Origin: an uncultured Pontibacter sp. | Lineage (GTDB): Bacteria > Bacteroidota > Bacteroidia > Cytophagales > Hymenobacteraceae | DNA: 64,000 bases | Direction: 5' to 3' | Assembly: GCF_947492645.1 (NCBI RefSeq) | Contig: NZ_CANLMZ010000006.1 | Coordinates: forward strand, 558,001 to 622,000 | Part shown: positions 17,186 through 25,854 of the stretch, one piece after another | Layout of the letters: the number at the start of each line of letters is the position of its first letter | Position numbering within the stretch: position 1 is the first letter of the stretch | The notes under the pieces: model-generated | Databases searched by the model: none | Told to the model about the DNA's origin: nothing | What the model saw: the letters and a program-made list of their open reading frames with translations, nothing else | Position numbers and translations under genes: made by a program

Positions 17186-17590
17186 TTGATGAGAAACGAG
17201 CTTCTTTATCGCGATGATCATTTAGCCATAGAATACAACTCTATTGGCGATTGGATATATGTGAACTGGCGTGGTTATCAAAACTACGATACGGTAGTTA
17301 ACGGCTGCCAGAAAATGTTGGAGGTGATGAAGACACATGCGTGCTATCGTATTCTTAATGATAACTCGCAAGTGGAGGGCCAATGGTCAGCTGCTGCTAA
17401 ATGGGTGGCCGAGTTCTGGTTTCCGGCACTTCGTGAAGCTGGCTTAAAATGGTTTGTTTGGGTATACTCTCCGAGCATACTTAGCCGGCTTTCTGCAGAT
17501 AAAACACTTAAATTAGCTGAAAGACCTGATTACATCCAGGTGTTTGATGATATTGATCTGGCAAAAGACTGGTTACGATCTAAAATATAG
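17186..17590 (+). CDS. Small STAS/SpoIIAA-like protein, function unknown
   Basis: A 134-aa soluble protein with no signal peptide or membrane segment. The pattern of alternating strands and helices (YNSIGDWIYVNWRGYQN, CYRILNDNSQVEG, LKWFVWVYSPSILSR, YIQVFDDIDLAKDWL) resembles the single-domain SpoIIAA/STAS-like proteins frequently found in Bacteroidota, but I recognise no diagnostic phosphorylatable Ser motif. Aromatic residues are abundant. It is the only plus-strand gene inside the his/trp block. It has its own promoter and shares a 25-bp convergent hairpin with hisB. Confidence 0.5.
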   Translation: MMRNELLYRDDHLAIEYNSIGDWIYVNWRGYQNYDTVVNGCQKMLEVMKTHACYRILNDNSQVEGQWSAAAKWVAEFWFPALREAGLKWFVWVYSPSILSRLSADKTLKLAERPDYIQVFDDIDLAKDWLRSKI

Positions 17591-17599
17591 CGTGCAAAA

Positions 17600-17656
17600 A
17601 GCCATAAAAGCAGGAAAGGGAGCCAAAGTATGGCTCCCTTTCCTGCTTTTATGGCT
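17600..17656. terminator. 25-bp perfect hairpin between convergent genes
   Basis: Arms 17600-17624 and 17632-17656 are perfectly complementary (outer end AGCCATAAAAGCAGG, inner end GGGAGCC) around a 7-nt loop. It lies between the ends of the 17186 gene (+) and hisB (-), so it probably terminates both. The T-rich 3' arm (GCTTTTATGGC on plus) is short of a pure U tract. Confidence 0.8.
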
Positions 17657-17666
17657 ACTGTAATAT

Positions 17667-18761
17667 TTATAAAATGCCTTTGGTGCTTGGTATAGAAGCA
17701 TCATTTGGGTTTCGTTCTACAGCCTTTCTGATAGCGCGTGCAAAGGCTTTGTAAATGGCTTCAATTTTATGATGTTCATTGTCTCCCTCGGCCTTTATGT
17801 TCAGGTTGCACTTAGAGGCATCACTAAAAGATTTGAAAAAGTGAAAGAACATTTCGGTTGGCATGTCCCCTATCTTCTCTCTTTTGAATGTCGCGTCCCA
17901 CACGATCCAGGGCCTGCCTCCAAAATCAATAGCTGCCTGCGCCAGCACATCGTCCATAGGCAACAGGAAACCATAGCGGCTGATACCTTTTTTATCGCCA
18001 AGTGCCTGTAAAAATGCCTCGCCAAGTGCCAAGCCGGTATCTTCTATAGTATGATGCTCATCAATATGCAGATCGCCCTTAACTTTTATACTTACATCCA
18101 GTTTCCCGTGCTTCGCCAACTGCTCCAGCATGTGGTCAAAAAAGCCTAAACCGGTATCAATGTCCATCTTCCCGTTCCCATCCAGGTTTAAAGACACCAT
18201 AATGTCGGTTTCAGAAGTTTTACGCTGAATGGTGGCCGTACGCTGTGGCAGCCTCAGAAAAGTATAAATCTCATCCCAATCATTTGTGGTAAGCGCAGCC
18301 TCCGTATTTTGTTCATCAGCCAGAAGGATCGCTTTTGCCCCAAGGTTTTTTGCCAATGTCACGTCTGTTAGTCTATCGCCAATCACAAAAGAGTTCTCCA
18401 GATCATAGGTACCAGACAGATACTTTTTCATCATGCCGATGCCTGGCTTACGCGTTTCCAGCCCCTCGTGCTCAAAACTGCGGTCAATCAGTATGTCCGA
18501 AAATTCTATTCCTTCGCCTTTAAGGATGTGCAGCATTTTGTTTTGATAAGGCCAGAACGTTTCTTCCGGGTAAGCGTCTGTGCCCAACCCATCCTGGTTT
18601 GTCACCATTACAAATTCGTAATCTAACTCTGTAAATATTTTATATAGATTTCGGATAACTTTGGGTAAGAACTCAAACTTGTCAAAGGAATCTACCTGGT
18701 AGTCTGTTTTTGGCTCTACTAGTATGGTTCCGTCACGATCTATGAATAATGCTTTTTTCAT
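17667..18761 (-). CDS. hisB: Bifunctional histidinol-phosphatase / imidazoleglycerol-phosphate dehydratase
   Basis: This is a 364-aa fusion of the E. coli type. The N-terminal HAD phosphatase (about 1-165) shows the nucleophile motif FIDRDGT, a VTNQDG motif, RKPGIGMM and IGDRLTDV. The C-terminal IGP dehydratase (about 170-364) shows [32 protein letters not shown] and [15 protein letters not shown], whose His/Glu clusters bind Mn. It performs steps 7 and 9 of histidine synthesis and is the last gene of hisGDCB, 84 nt after hisC. Confidence 0.97.
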   Translation of the reverse strand: MKKALFIDRDGTILVEPKTDYQVDSFDKFEFLPKVIRNLYKIFTELDYEFVMVTNQDGLGTDAYPEETFWPYQNKMLHILKGEGIEFSDILIDRSFEHEGLETRKPGIGMMKKYLSGTYDLENSFVIGDRLTDVTLAKNLGAKAILLADEQNTEAALTTNDWDEIYTFLRLPQRTATIQRKTSETDIMVSLNLDGNGKMDIDTGLGFFDHMLEQLAKHGKLDVSIKVKGDLHIDEHHTIEDTGLALGEAFLQALGDKKGISRYGFLLPMDDVLAQAAIDFGGRPWIVWDATFKREKIGDMPTEMFFHFFKSFSDASKCNLNIKAEGDNEHHKIEAIYKAFARAIRKAVERNPNDASIPSTKGIL

Positions 18762-18845
18762 ATTTGAAGTATGTAACTTAAATTACCCGCCACCTGACTA
18801 TTTAATAATTAAAAAGGCCAATTTTAGCGGGAATGTGCTCATGTT

Positions 18846-19892
18846 TTAGTTGAATGCTGCAATTGCGTTTAATAATTCCTGGTTCTCTTCTAATGTGCCC
18901 ACAGATATGCGCAAGCAACCCTCACAACCTTTCAAGGCTGATCTGTTTCTGACAACTATACCTTTATCTAACAAATAATTATATAGCCTGTTTGCATCCT
19001 TTACTTTAACAAGTATAAAATTGGCGTCAGATGGATACACAAGTTCAACAGCCGACAATTGTGGCAGCGCCTGCATCAGCAATTCGCGCTCCTGTACGAT
19101 CTCCTCTACCATGTCTTTCAGCACCTCCGTTTTGTCTAAAGCCTGTATCACTAGTTCTTGTGTAGCAGCGTTGATGTTGTAAGGAGGCTTTATTTTATCC
19201 AATACAGCGATAAGTGCTTCAGAGCCGAAAGCCATACCTAAACGTAGACCAGCCATGCCCCATGCCTTAGAGAAGGTTTGCAGCACTACCAGGTTGGGGA
19301 ATTCATCTAAACGCGTAGTCCAGCTAAGAGAATGTGCAAAGTCTATATAAGCCTCATCTATGATAACAATGCCATTGAACTGCCGAAGCAGCATTTCGAT
19401 GCTCTCTTGATCGAGGCTATTACCGGTTGGGTTATTCGGTGAGCAAATAAAAAGTAGCTTTGTCTCTGGTTTTATACTTTGCATAACATCCTTTACCGGA
19501 ATCTGGAAGTCTGCTGTTAGCTGAACCGAGTCAATACGTACATCATTCAGGTTGGCCGATACTTCGTACATGCCGTAAGTTGGCGGCAGGCATAGTAGCG
19601 CATCGGTACCAGGGTTGCAGAAAGCACGCAAAAGCAAATCGATTGCTTCATCGCTGCCATTGCCTAAAAATATCTGGTTTGGCCTTACGCCTTTTATTTC
19701 TGCAATTGTGGCTTTTAGGTTCAGTTGGTGCGGATCGGGATAGCGGTTGTAATCCTCTCCGGCCAAGCTTCCTAAATTATTTTCATTTGCGTCCAGAAAC
19801 ACGCTTGCAGCACCCTTAAATTCATCTCTTGCCGATGCGTAAGGTTTCATCCGCAGTACATTCGGTCGTACTAAACTTTCTAAATTAAACAT
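18846..19892 (-). CDS. hisC: Histidinol-phosphate aminotransferase
   Basis: The start at 19892 (MFNLESLVRPNVLRM) is preferred over an in-frame ATG 45 bases upstream because it matches the usual HisC N-terminus and overlaps the hisD stop by 8 nt; the product is 348 aa. Motifs of the class I/II PLP fold are FLDANENN, CSPNNPTGN, IIDEAYIDFA and the Schiff-base Lys in TFSKAWGMAGLR. It transaminates imidazole acetol phosphate with glutamate. It is third in the hisGDCB operon. Confidence 0.96.
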   Translation of the reverse strand: MFNLESLVRPNVLRMKPYASARDEFKGAASVFLDANENNLGSLAGEDYNRYPDPHQLNLKATIAEIKGVRPNQIFLGNGSDEAIDLLLRAFCNPGTDALLCLPPTYGMYEVSANLNDVRIDSVQLTADFQIPVKDVMQSIKPETKLLFICSPNNPTGNSLDQESIEMLLRQFNGIVIIDEAYIDFAHSLSWTTRLDEFPNLVVLQTFSKAWGMAGLRLGMAFGSEALIAVLDKIKPPYNINAATQELVIQALDKTEVLKDMVEEIVQERELLMQALPQLSAVELVYPSDANFILVKVKDANRLYNYLLDKGIVVRNRSALKGCEGCLRISVGTLEENQELLNAIAAFN

Positions 19893-21177
19893 TTCGGATT
19901 TGCTTAAGTCTGATTGAAACTGCGTTTTTGTGTGCATCCAGGCCTTCTGCAGCTGCCATCACCTCTACAGTTTTACCTATTTGCTGTAAACCTGATGGGC
20001 TAATGTGTTGGAACGTAATTTTCTTTACAAAACTATCTAGTGATACTCCGCTGTAAGATCTGGCGTAGCCATTGGTTGGCAAAGTATGATTTGTGCCGGA
20101 GGCATAATCGCCGGCAGACTCAGGGGTATAGTTGCCCAGGAAAACAGATCCTGCATTAATAACGCCCTCTGCTATACTTTCATAAGCTTCCATGGCAAGT
20201 ATCAGGTGCTCTGGTGCATATAAATTAGAGAATGCCAGCATCTGCTCCGCATCGTCTAACACAATGGCCATACTCTTCTGTAGTGCCTGCGATGCAAAGG
20301 CTGCACGTGGCAGTTGCTCCAGTTGTTTACTTAGCTCTTCACCTACAGCATCCAGTAAACGCTCAGAGGTGGTCAGAAGCACAACCTGCGAGTCTGTGCC
20401 ATGTTCTGCCTGAGAAAGTAGATCGGCAGCAACAAAAGCCGGATTTGCCTTCTCATCAGCCATTATAAGCACCTCAGAAGGACCCGCTGGCATATCAATG
20501 GCAACGCCCAGCCTGCTTACAAGCTGCTTTGCTACTGTTACATACTGGTTTCCGGGCCCAAATATCTTACTTACCGCAGGTACACTTTCAGTACCAAAAG
20601 CCATGGCAGCTACTGCCTGTGCACCACCTGCTTTTACGATTTTAGAAATTCCTAAAAGGTTCGCAGTGTAAAGTATAGCTGGGTGTATACTGCCATCTTT
20701 AGCGGGAGGCGAGCAAAGCACGATATTCTGGCAGCCGGCAAGCTTAGCAGGCACACCTAACATTAACAAGGTAGAGAATAACGGAGCCGTTCCACCCGGA
20801 ATGTATAATCCAACGTTCTGAATGGCTACGCTTTTACGCCAACACACCACGCCAGGCATCGTTTCTACGGGCCTTGAGGCCTCGGCTTGCTGCGCATGAA
20901 ACCCCTTTATGTTTTGATAAGCTTGTTGTATGGCCTCTTTCAGATCTTTAGAAAGCTGATCTTCAGCAGCAACTAGTTCAGAGGAGTCGACTAGCAGTTG
21001 CGCAGGCCTTACGCCATCAAACTTTTCGGCTAGTTGCAAAAGTGCCTCATCCCCGAGTTTCTGCACCAGTTTAAAGGTTTGCTTTATGCCAGGCTCCAGT
21101 TCTTCTAGGTCTTTTACAGGGCGCTTTGCCAAATCTGCCCAACTGTCTTGGGCTGGTTTTACAATTTTGCGTATCAT
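19885..21177 (-). CDS. hisD: Histidinol dehydrogenase
   Basis: The 430-aa enzyme has GLYIPGGTAPLFSTLLMLG, KAGGAQAVAAMAFGT, KIFGPGNQYVTVAK, DMPAGPSEVLI, QAEHGTDSQVVL, YAPEHLIL and GDYASGTNHTLPT. These include the zinc ligands and catalytic Glu-His of HisD. It performs the last two oxidations to histidine. The start overlaps the end of hisG (ATGA-type, 21174-21177). Confidence 0.98.
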   Translation of the reverse strand: MIRKIVKPAQDSWADLAKRPVKDLEELEPGIKQTFKLVQKLGDEALLQLAEKFDGVRPAQLLVDSSELVAAEDQLSKDLKEAIQQAYQNIKGFHAQQAEASRPVETMPGVVCWRKSVAIQNVGLYIPGGTAPLFSTLLMLGVPAKLAGCQNIVLCSPPAKDGSIHPAILYTANLLGISKIVKAGGAQAVAAMAFGTESVPAVSKIFGPGNQYVTVAKQLVSRLGVAIDMPAGPSEVLIMADEKANPAFVAADLLSQAEHGTDSQVVLLTTSERLLDAVGEELSKQLEQLPRAAFASQALQKSMAIVLDDAEQMLAFSNLYAPEHLILAMEAYESIAEGVINAGSVFLGNYTPESAGDYASGTNHTLPTNGYARSYSGVSLDSFVKKITFQHISPSGLQQIGKTVEVMAAAEGLDAHKNAVSIRLKQIRNV

Positions 21178-22025
21178 TTGATCATTTTTTCTATAGGCAC
21201 CACCAATATACCTTCAGCACCGGCATCTTTCAGCTTTTCGATGATTTCCCAGAAATCATCCTCGTTTACAACAGAGTGCAGCGAGCTCCAGCCTTCTTCA
21301 GCTAAAGGCAGTATAGTTGGAGATTTAATGCCAGGCAACAATTTGATGATGGTGTCTACTTTATCGTTTGGCGCATTCAGTAGAATATATTTAGCCCGCT
21401 GGGCACGCTGTACCGCATGGATTCTAAACAAGAGCTTATCCAGTATGGCGTGCTTTTCTTCTGAAAGGCTTTGGTTGGCTATAAGTACCGCCTGAGATTT
21501 AAATACGCGCTCTACTTCTTTTAAACCATTGCTTATAAGTGTACTTCCTGAGCTTACAATATCGCAGATCGCATCAGCAAGACCAATGCTTGGGGCAATT
21601 TCCACGGAGCCGCTGATGGTGTGAATGTGCGCTTGCACGCCGTTTTCATCCAGGTATGCTTGCAGCAGTTTTGGGTATGAGGTGGCAATGTTTTTACCCT
21701 CCAGGTCAGAAAGGTTTGTGTAACTATCGGCTTTGGGAACAGCCAGGGATAAACGGCATTTAGAGAACCCTAACTGCTCTACAGCAAGTTGTTGCATTCC
21801 TTCTTCTACTAACACGTTTTCGCCTACAATACCTATGTCGGCAACACCATCAGCTACATAGCCTGGTATGTCATCATCGCGCAGGTATAAAATTTCAAGC
21901 GGAAAATTAGTTGATTCAGTTTTTAGCTTTAGGCTGCTGTTAATAAAGGAAATACCACATTCCTTTATCAGCTTGAGAGATTCTTCACTAAGTCTGCCTG
22001 ACTTTTGTATGGCAATACGAAGCAT
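21174..22025 (-). CDS. hisG: ATP phosphoribosyltransferase (long-form HisG)
   Basis: The start at 22025 (MLRIAIQKSGRLSEESL) is chosen because this is the HisG N-terminus; an ATG 57 bases upstream would add an unrelated tail lying within a hairpin. The product is 283 aa, the length of the HisG_L form with a C-terminal ACT-like regulatory domain (about 210-283, 'AKYILLNAPNDKV...'). The catalytic part shows DDDIPGYVADGVADIGIVGEN, 'NIATSYPKL' and the PRPP loop DAICDIVSSGSTL. This form is a homohexamer feedback-inhibited by histidine and needs no HisZ. First gene of hisGDCB, behind a His-rich leader ORF. Confidence 0.96.
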   Translation of the reverse strand: MLRIAIQKSGRLSEESLKLIKECGISFINSSLKLKTESTNFPLEILYLRDDDIPGYVADGVADIGIVGENVLVEEGMQQLAVEQLGFSKCRLSLAVPKADSYTNLSDLEGKNIATSYPKLLQAYLDENGVQAHIHTISGSVEIAPSIGLADAICDIVSSGSTLISNGLKEVERVFKSQAVLIANQSLSEEKHAILDKLLFRIHAVQRAQRAKYILLNAPNDKVDTIIKLLPGIKSPTILPLAEEGWSSLHSVVNEDDFWEIIEKLKDAGAEGILVVPIEKMIK

Positions 22026-22065
22026 ATGTATAGATTTTTGGTGTAAGTAAACAAATGATTTAAGC

Positions 22066-22135
22066 ACTTTGCTGAATAGCAAAGTAGAACAGGGTACCGA
22101 AACCCTACGGGGGCCATATGTTTATTTTATTCCTC
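22066..22135 (-). other. Structured 5' leader between the His-rich ORF and hisG
   Basis: On the minus strand, after the leader stop, there is a GGGT/ACCC hairpin near 22095-22108 and an 8-bp perfect hairpin ACTTTGCT/AGCAAAGT (22085-22066). A third 7-bp hairpin (ATTCCTC/GAGGAAT, 22145-22128) straddles the leader stop codon. None is followed by a U tract, so the termination mechanism, if any, is not evident from the sequence. Confidence 0.45.
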
Positions 22136-22234
22136 TTACGAGGAATGATGGATGTGATGGAAATGCACAGTAGAGCCAGTAACAGCGGGAGCTGCACAGG
22201 TAGAAAGGATAATATGGCTCTTTGTGATGTTCAT
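22136..22234 (-). CDS. His-rich leader peptide upstream of hisGDCB
   Basis: A 32-aa ORF (ATG at 22234, TAA at 22136) begins MNITKSHIILSTC and ends VHFHHIHHSS: five of seven consecutive codons near its end (CAT TTC CAT CAC ATC CAT CAT) encode His. The ATG lies only about 10 nt downstream of a TAnnTTTG box, so the mRNA may be nearly leaderless. Position, codon bias and shared logic with the other his leader support a regulatory peptide. Unlike that leader, no canonical intrinsic terminator follows. Confidence 0.72.
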   Translation of the reverse strand: MNITKSHIILSTCAAPAVTGSTVHFHHIHHSS

Positions 22235-22243
22235 GTATGGAAG

Positions 22244-22251
22244 CAAAGGTA
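22244..22251 (-). promoter_or_regulatory. -7 box (TACCTTTG) of the hisGDCB operon
   Basis: A perfect TAnnTTTG match on the minus strand immediately before the His-rich leader ORF. No TTG is seen at the ideal -33 distance; the upstream region is an A/T-rich tract. Confidence 0.6.
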
Positions 22252-22395
22252 GCAGGTTTTTCTTTTAAACTATATTTTGAATGAAAAGTTTTCTTGAATC
22301 CTGACTTAAATAGTTCTTATTTTTGTATAGATAAGCACCTATCTGCTTTCTCTGGCATAGTTTTTTCAGGATATTTTGTCAGAATGAGCTTAAAC

Positions 22396-22403
22396 TAAAT
22401 TTG
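22396..22403 (+). promoter_or_regulatory. -7 box (TAAATTTG) directly abutting the DUF2911 gene
   Basis: The TAnnTTTG match ends 1 nt before the ATG at 22405. If this box is used, transcription would start at or inside the annotated start codon, implying a leaderless mRNA or a downstream start. Confidence 0.5.
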
Positions 22404-22404
22404 T

Positions 22405-23268
22405 ATGCATCGCCACCTTATACTTCTTATAATTGTGTTTTCAGCCTTCGCTACTTTTACGGCCAAGGCACAGTTAAAATTACCACAGGCCAGCCCAGAG
22501 GCCTTTGTTAAGCAGACAATCGGGCTGACGGATATCAAGATAAAGTACCATGCACCTAGCGTAAAGGGGCGTAAGATTTTTGGATCGCTGGTTCCGTATG
22601 GTACACTTTGGCGCGCCGGCGCAAACGAAGCTACCTTAATTACTTTCTCAGACGAACTTTTCTTGAACAATGAACGCGTACCGGCAGGTACCTACTCTTT
22701 TTTCTTGCTGCCAAAAAGCGATTCAGTCTGGAATGTAGTATTGAATAGGGATACAACGCTTTGGGGCTTGGAGGGCTACAATGAGTTGGAGGATGTAGCT
22801 TACCTTGAAGTAAAACCTGTAGCATCCGGCTTTCAGGAAACGTTGCAGTTTCAGTTCTCCGATATTGGCCCTAATACCGGTAAGTTAAACCTGCGTTGGG
22901 AAAACATAACAGTTACTCTTAATATTGAAACAGAGGTTGAGAAAAAGGCCCTAGCTAATATTAATGCAGCTTTGGCTAAAGCCGAACCTGATGATTGGTA
23001 CATTTGGGCACAGAGTGCAGAATACATGCTGCCCCGCAAAGAGCACCATCAAAAGGCTTTGGAGTGGATAAACAAATCGATAGCTATAAAGGAGAACTTC
23101 TTTAATAATTGGATTAAAGCCAGGCTGTATGCACAGAATAAAGAGTATGAGATGGCCGCTAATCTAACTTCTAAAGCGATGCAATTGGGAAGCTCCGAGC
23201 CCGAAAGTTATAAAACGTATGCCAGAGAGATAGAATCGGCTTACAAAGTATGGAAGAAAGGGCGCTAA
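22405..23268 (+). CDS. DUF2911 domain protein, secreted
   Basis: A 287-aa product with a Sec signal peptide (about 1-22, LILLIIVFSAFATFTAKAQ, cleavage near AKA-Q). The DUF2911 region (about 24-165) shows LPQASPEAFVKQTIGLTDI, YHAPSVKGRKIFG, 'VPYGTLWRAGANEATLI' and VPAGTYSFFLLP, typical of this Bacteroidota family of unknown function. A short C-terminal region (about 175-287) looks like TPR-type helices (ALEWINKSIAIKENFFNNW). It is divergent from hisG and convergent with the TonB-dependent receptor gene. The start may need revision because a -7 box abuts it. Confidence 0.85.
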   Translation: MHRHLILLIIVFSAFATFTAKAQLKLPQASPEAFVKQTIGLTDIKIKYHAPSVKGRKIFGSLVPYGTLWRAGANEATLITFSDELFLNNERVPAGTYSFFLLPKSDSVWNVVLNRDTTLWGLEGYNELEDVAYLEVKPVASGFQETLQFQFSDIGPNTGKLNLRWENITVTLNIETEVEKKALANINAALAKAEPDDWYIWAQSAEYMLPRKEHHQKALEWINKSIAIKENFFNNWIKARLYAQNKEYEMAANLTSKAMQLGSSEPESYKTYAREIESAYKVWKKGR

Positions 23269-23406
23269 ATAAGCAGGAAGTATAACTAGAGAGCGCTTCT
23301 TTATCTAAGGTTATACTTAAGGTTAATATCTTATAGCATTTGAGCTGTTTTAGGTAAGTATAAGCACATCTTAGGTGTTCTAGTAGAAATCTTATTTATA
23401 AAAAAC

Positions 23407-25842
23407 CTAGAAAGTAGCTACAAAGCGAAGGTTTAAACGCCTGCCGGTAAGAAAGTTCGGTACAGCATACGTAAGGCCATTAACATCCTGCACATAAGTA
23501 TAAGACACTCGGTTGTTTGCATCAATCAGGTTGAGTACCTCCAGCCCTACCCAAAGGCTTTGTAGAGATACTTTTTTACGCTCTACTAGCTCACTCTCCA
23601 GAACAATCACTTTCGAGAAGCCAACATCAATGCGTTTGTAAGATTTGCCGTTAAACGAGTTTCTGAATTCGGGTTGCCTGGGTGGCCCGAACGGTAAACC
23701 TGAGCCATACACCATGTTTAAGTACATTCTGATGGTCGGGTTGTCTGGTAAGTGATCCTGGAAGAAAACCCCGATATTCATTAATTGGTCGGTAGGCCTG
23801 CGTAGATAACCTATTTCCTGTTTACCTGATATTTCTCCCGTCTGTGAATACGTAAAGGTTGAGTCGCCGGCGACATTTTCCTTTGTCTGCATTAAGCCAA
23901 AACTCAACCAAGACTCCGCCCCTTCAATAAACTCACCGTTTATTCGCATATCAAGCCCCGCAGCATAGGCTTTAGCATTATTTTTAGCATAATAGCGTAA
24001 ACGTACATTGTCTATATCATAGGGTATCACGTTGGTCATGTGCTTGTAATACGCCTCAGCGGTAAACTTAAAATCGCGGCCCCATGCTTTAAATAAGTAA
24101 TCAGATCCAACAATGGCATGAACAGACCGCTGTGCTTCCAATTCGCTGTTTAGGTTTCCAGAAAAATCACGCAATTCCCTGTAAAATGGGGGCTGATAGT
24201 ATAAACCTACTGCTGCTTTGAAGGATAAATCCGGGTTGCGCCTGGTTATAAATGAATATTGTAAACGCGGTGTGATGGTAAACTCTTTGTTAAAATCCCA
24301 GTAACTGGCCCTGATACCATAGGTTATTGTTTTCAGGGAATCCAGATCATAAGTATGCTGCACATAGCCATTGTAGCGCAGGCTGTTCAGGTTTACATCG
24401 GATTCTAAATGATATGTTTGCGTTACATAATCAGCAGAATCTACAAAGCCGTATTCTGCTAATTCGTCGGAGATGCGCTCAAGTCGCGCCTTTAACCCAA
24501 ACTGCACATTGCTACGCTGGCTAACCTGCCATGCATTGCGGGATTCTGCCGTACCAAAACGGGCTAAAAGTGTATTTCGGGAATGATCAAACTGACTGCC
24601 AACACCGCGGGTTCGTTCGTCTTCGCCCAGGTTATTTGAATTGACGCTTACCTCGCTTAACCTGTAGCCTGCCTCCAGATCCCTAAACTCACGCTCCCTG
24701 GAATGTACCCCTGAAAGTATAATTTCACTTGTGAAGTTATCGGTAAAGCGATGGTTCAGGTTAAGCCCCGACTGAAACGTACGATACTCCATCAGCTCCT
24801 GCCCATCAAAAGCAACATAAAGCCGCAAAGGCGTTTGCCTGGTTCCAAAAGTAGTTACGCGGTTTTCTGGTATCACCAGGAAATTGTTCCGGGCGTAACC
24901 GGCTAATAAATTAAGAGTGGTTGTACCCGCCTGGCGACCACTTTTGCTCAAGTCAAATGTTATATAAGCTTGCGCATCAGAAAAATTAGGACGGTAATCT
25001 CCTTCAGTTTGAAGGCCTTGCAGCATGTATTGCCCGTTTTTGTGGCGTACACCCAGTAGGTAGGAAATTTTCTTGTTTTTTGAGGCAGACTCCAGGTGCA
25101 ATGAACCGCCAGTTAGACTACCCGTTACTGAGGCTGCAAATTTTTCCGGTGTTTTATACTTTATACTTAGAACTGACGAAAGTTTATCGCCATACTTGGG
25201 CTGCCAGCCACCAGAAGAGAATTCTATATCCTGTACAAGGTCCGGGTTTACAAAACTGAGCCCCTCCTGCTGCGCCGCTGAAACCAGGAATGGCCTGTAA
25301 ATCTCGATGTTGTTTACATATACCAGGTTCTCATCGTAATTACCACCTCTCACAGAATAGGTACTGGACAACTCGTTGTTGCTGCTCACGCCGGGAAGCG
25401 TTACCAAAATCTTATTAAAATCACCGTAGGCAGATGGCAGATTACGGGTAAGGCGCGGATCTAATTTCGTTACGCTTACCTGATCACGTGTGTCGCTAGC
25501 ATTTTTGCCACGTACATTAACCATACCTAACTGCTGCGGGTCTGGCTCTATTTGTACATCTAAAGCTAAAGTTTGATTAGCAGTTAGGGTGAGTGTACGC
25601 TCAAGCGTTTTATAGCCAATAAAGCGCACAACAAGTATAAAGTCCTGGTTTGCCGGAACTGTTATTTTGTAACTGCCTTGCGAATTGGTTTGGGTGGCGG
25701 TGGTAGTGCCTTTTATACTTACGGTGGCTAATTCCAGAGGCTCGCCGAGAGTAGTAGAAACTTTACCTGCAACAGTAGCCTGCTGCGCTGAAACACCTAA
25801 CGGCAAAAGCATTAAGAACCATACCGACAGGTATTTCAGCAT
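23407..25842 (-). CDS. TonB-dependent outer-membrane receptor
   Basis: The 811-aa protein has a signal peptide (about 1-19, ending VSAQ), a carboxypeptidase-regulatory-like beta-sandwich domain (about 22-105, VAGKVSTTLGEPLELATVSIKG), a plug domain (about 110-230, with LPSAYGDFNKILVTLPGVSS and YSVRGGNYDENLVYVNNIEI) and a C-terminal barrel ending in an aromatic strand (LNLRFVATF). It would import an unidentified ligand across the outer membrane with TonB-ExbBD. No SusD partner is adjacent. It starts 12 nt after rpe, last of a same-strand run from mnmA. Confidence 0.92.
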   Translation of the reverse strand: MLKYLSVWFLMLLPLGVSAQQATVAGKVSTTLGEPLELATVSIKGTTTATQTNSQGSYKITVPANQDFILVVRFIGYKTLERTLTLTANQTLALDVQIEPDPQQLGMVNVRGKNASDTRDQVSVTKLDPRLTRNLPSAYGDFNKILVTLPGVSSNNELSSTYSVRGGNYDENLVYVNNIEIYRPFLVSAAQQEGLSFVNPDLVQDIEFSSGGWQPKYGDKLSSVLSIKYKTPEKFAASVTGSLTGGSLHLESASKNKKISYLLGVRHKNGQYMLQGLQTEGDYRPNFSDAQAYITFDLSKSGRQAGTTTLNLLAGYARNNFLVIPENRVTTFGTRQTPLRLYVAFDGQELMEYRTFQSGLNLNHRFTDNFTSEIILSGVHSREREFRDLEAGYRLSEVSVNSNNLGEDERTRGVGSQFDHSRNTLLARFGTAESRNAWQVSQRSNVQFGLKARLERISDELAEYGFVDSADYVTQTYHLESDVNLNSLRYNGYVQHTYDLDSLKTITYGIRASYWDFNKEFTITPRLQYSFITRRNPDLSFKAAVGLYYQPPFYRELRDFSGNLNSELEAQRSVHAIVGSDYLFKAWGRDFKFTAEAYYKHMTNVIPYDIDNVRLRYYAKNNAKAYAAGLDMRINGEFIEGAESWLSFGLMQTKENVAGDSTFTYSQTGEISGKQEIGYLRRPTDQLMNIGVFFQDHLPDNPTIRMYLNMVYGSGLPFGPPRQPEFRNSFNGKSYKRIDVGFSKVIVLESELVERKKVSLQSLWVGLEVLNLIDANNRVSYTYVQDVNGLTYAVPNFLTGRRLNLRFVATF

Positions 25843-25854
25843 CAGAAGTATGTA

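Noticed and set aside
22026..22082. N-terminal extension of HisG
   Set aside because: It codes for a tail unlike any HisG and lies partly in a perfect hairpin; MLRIAIQKSG is the standard start.
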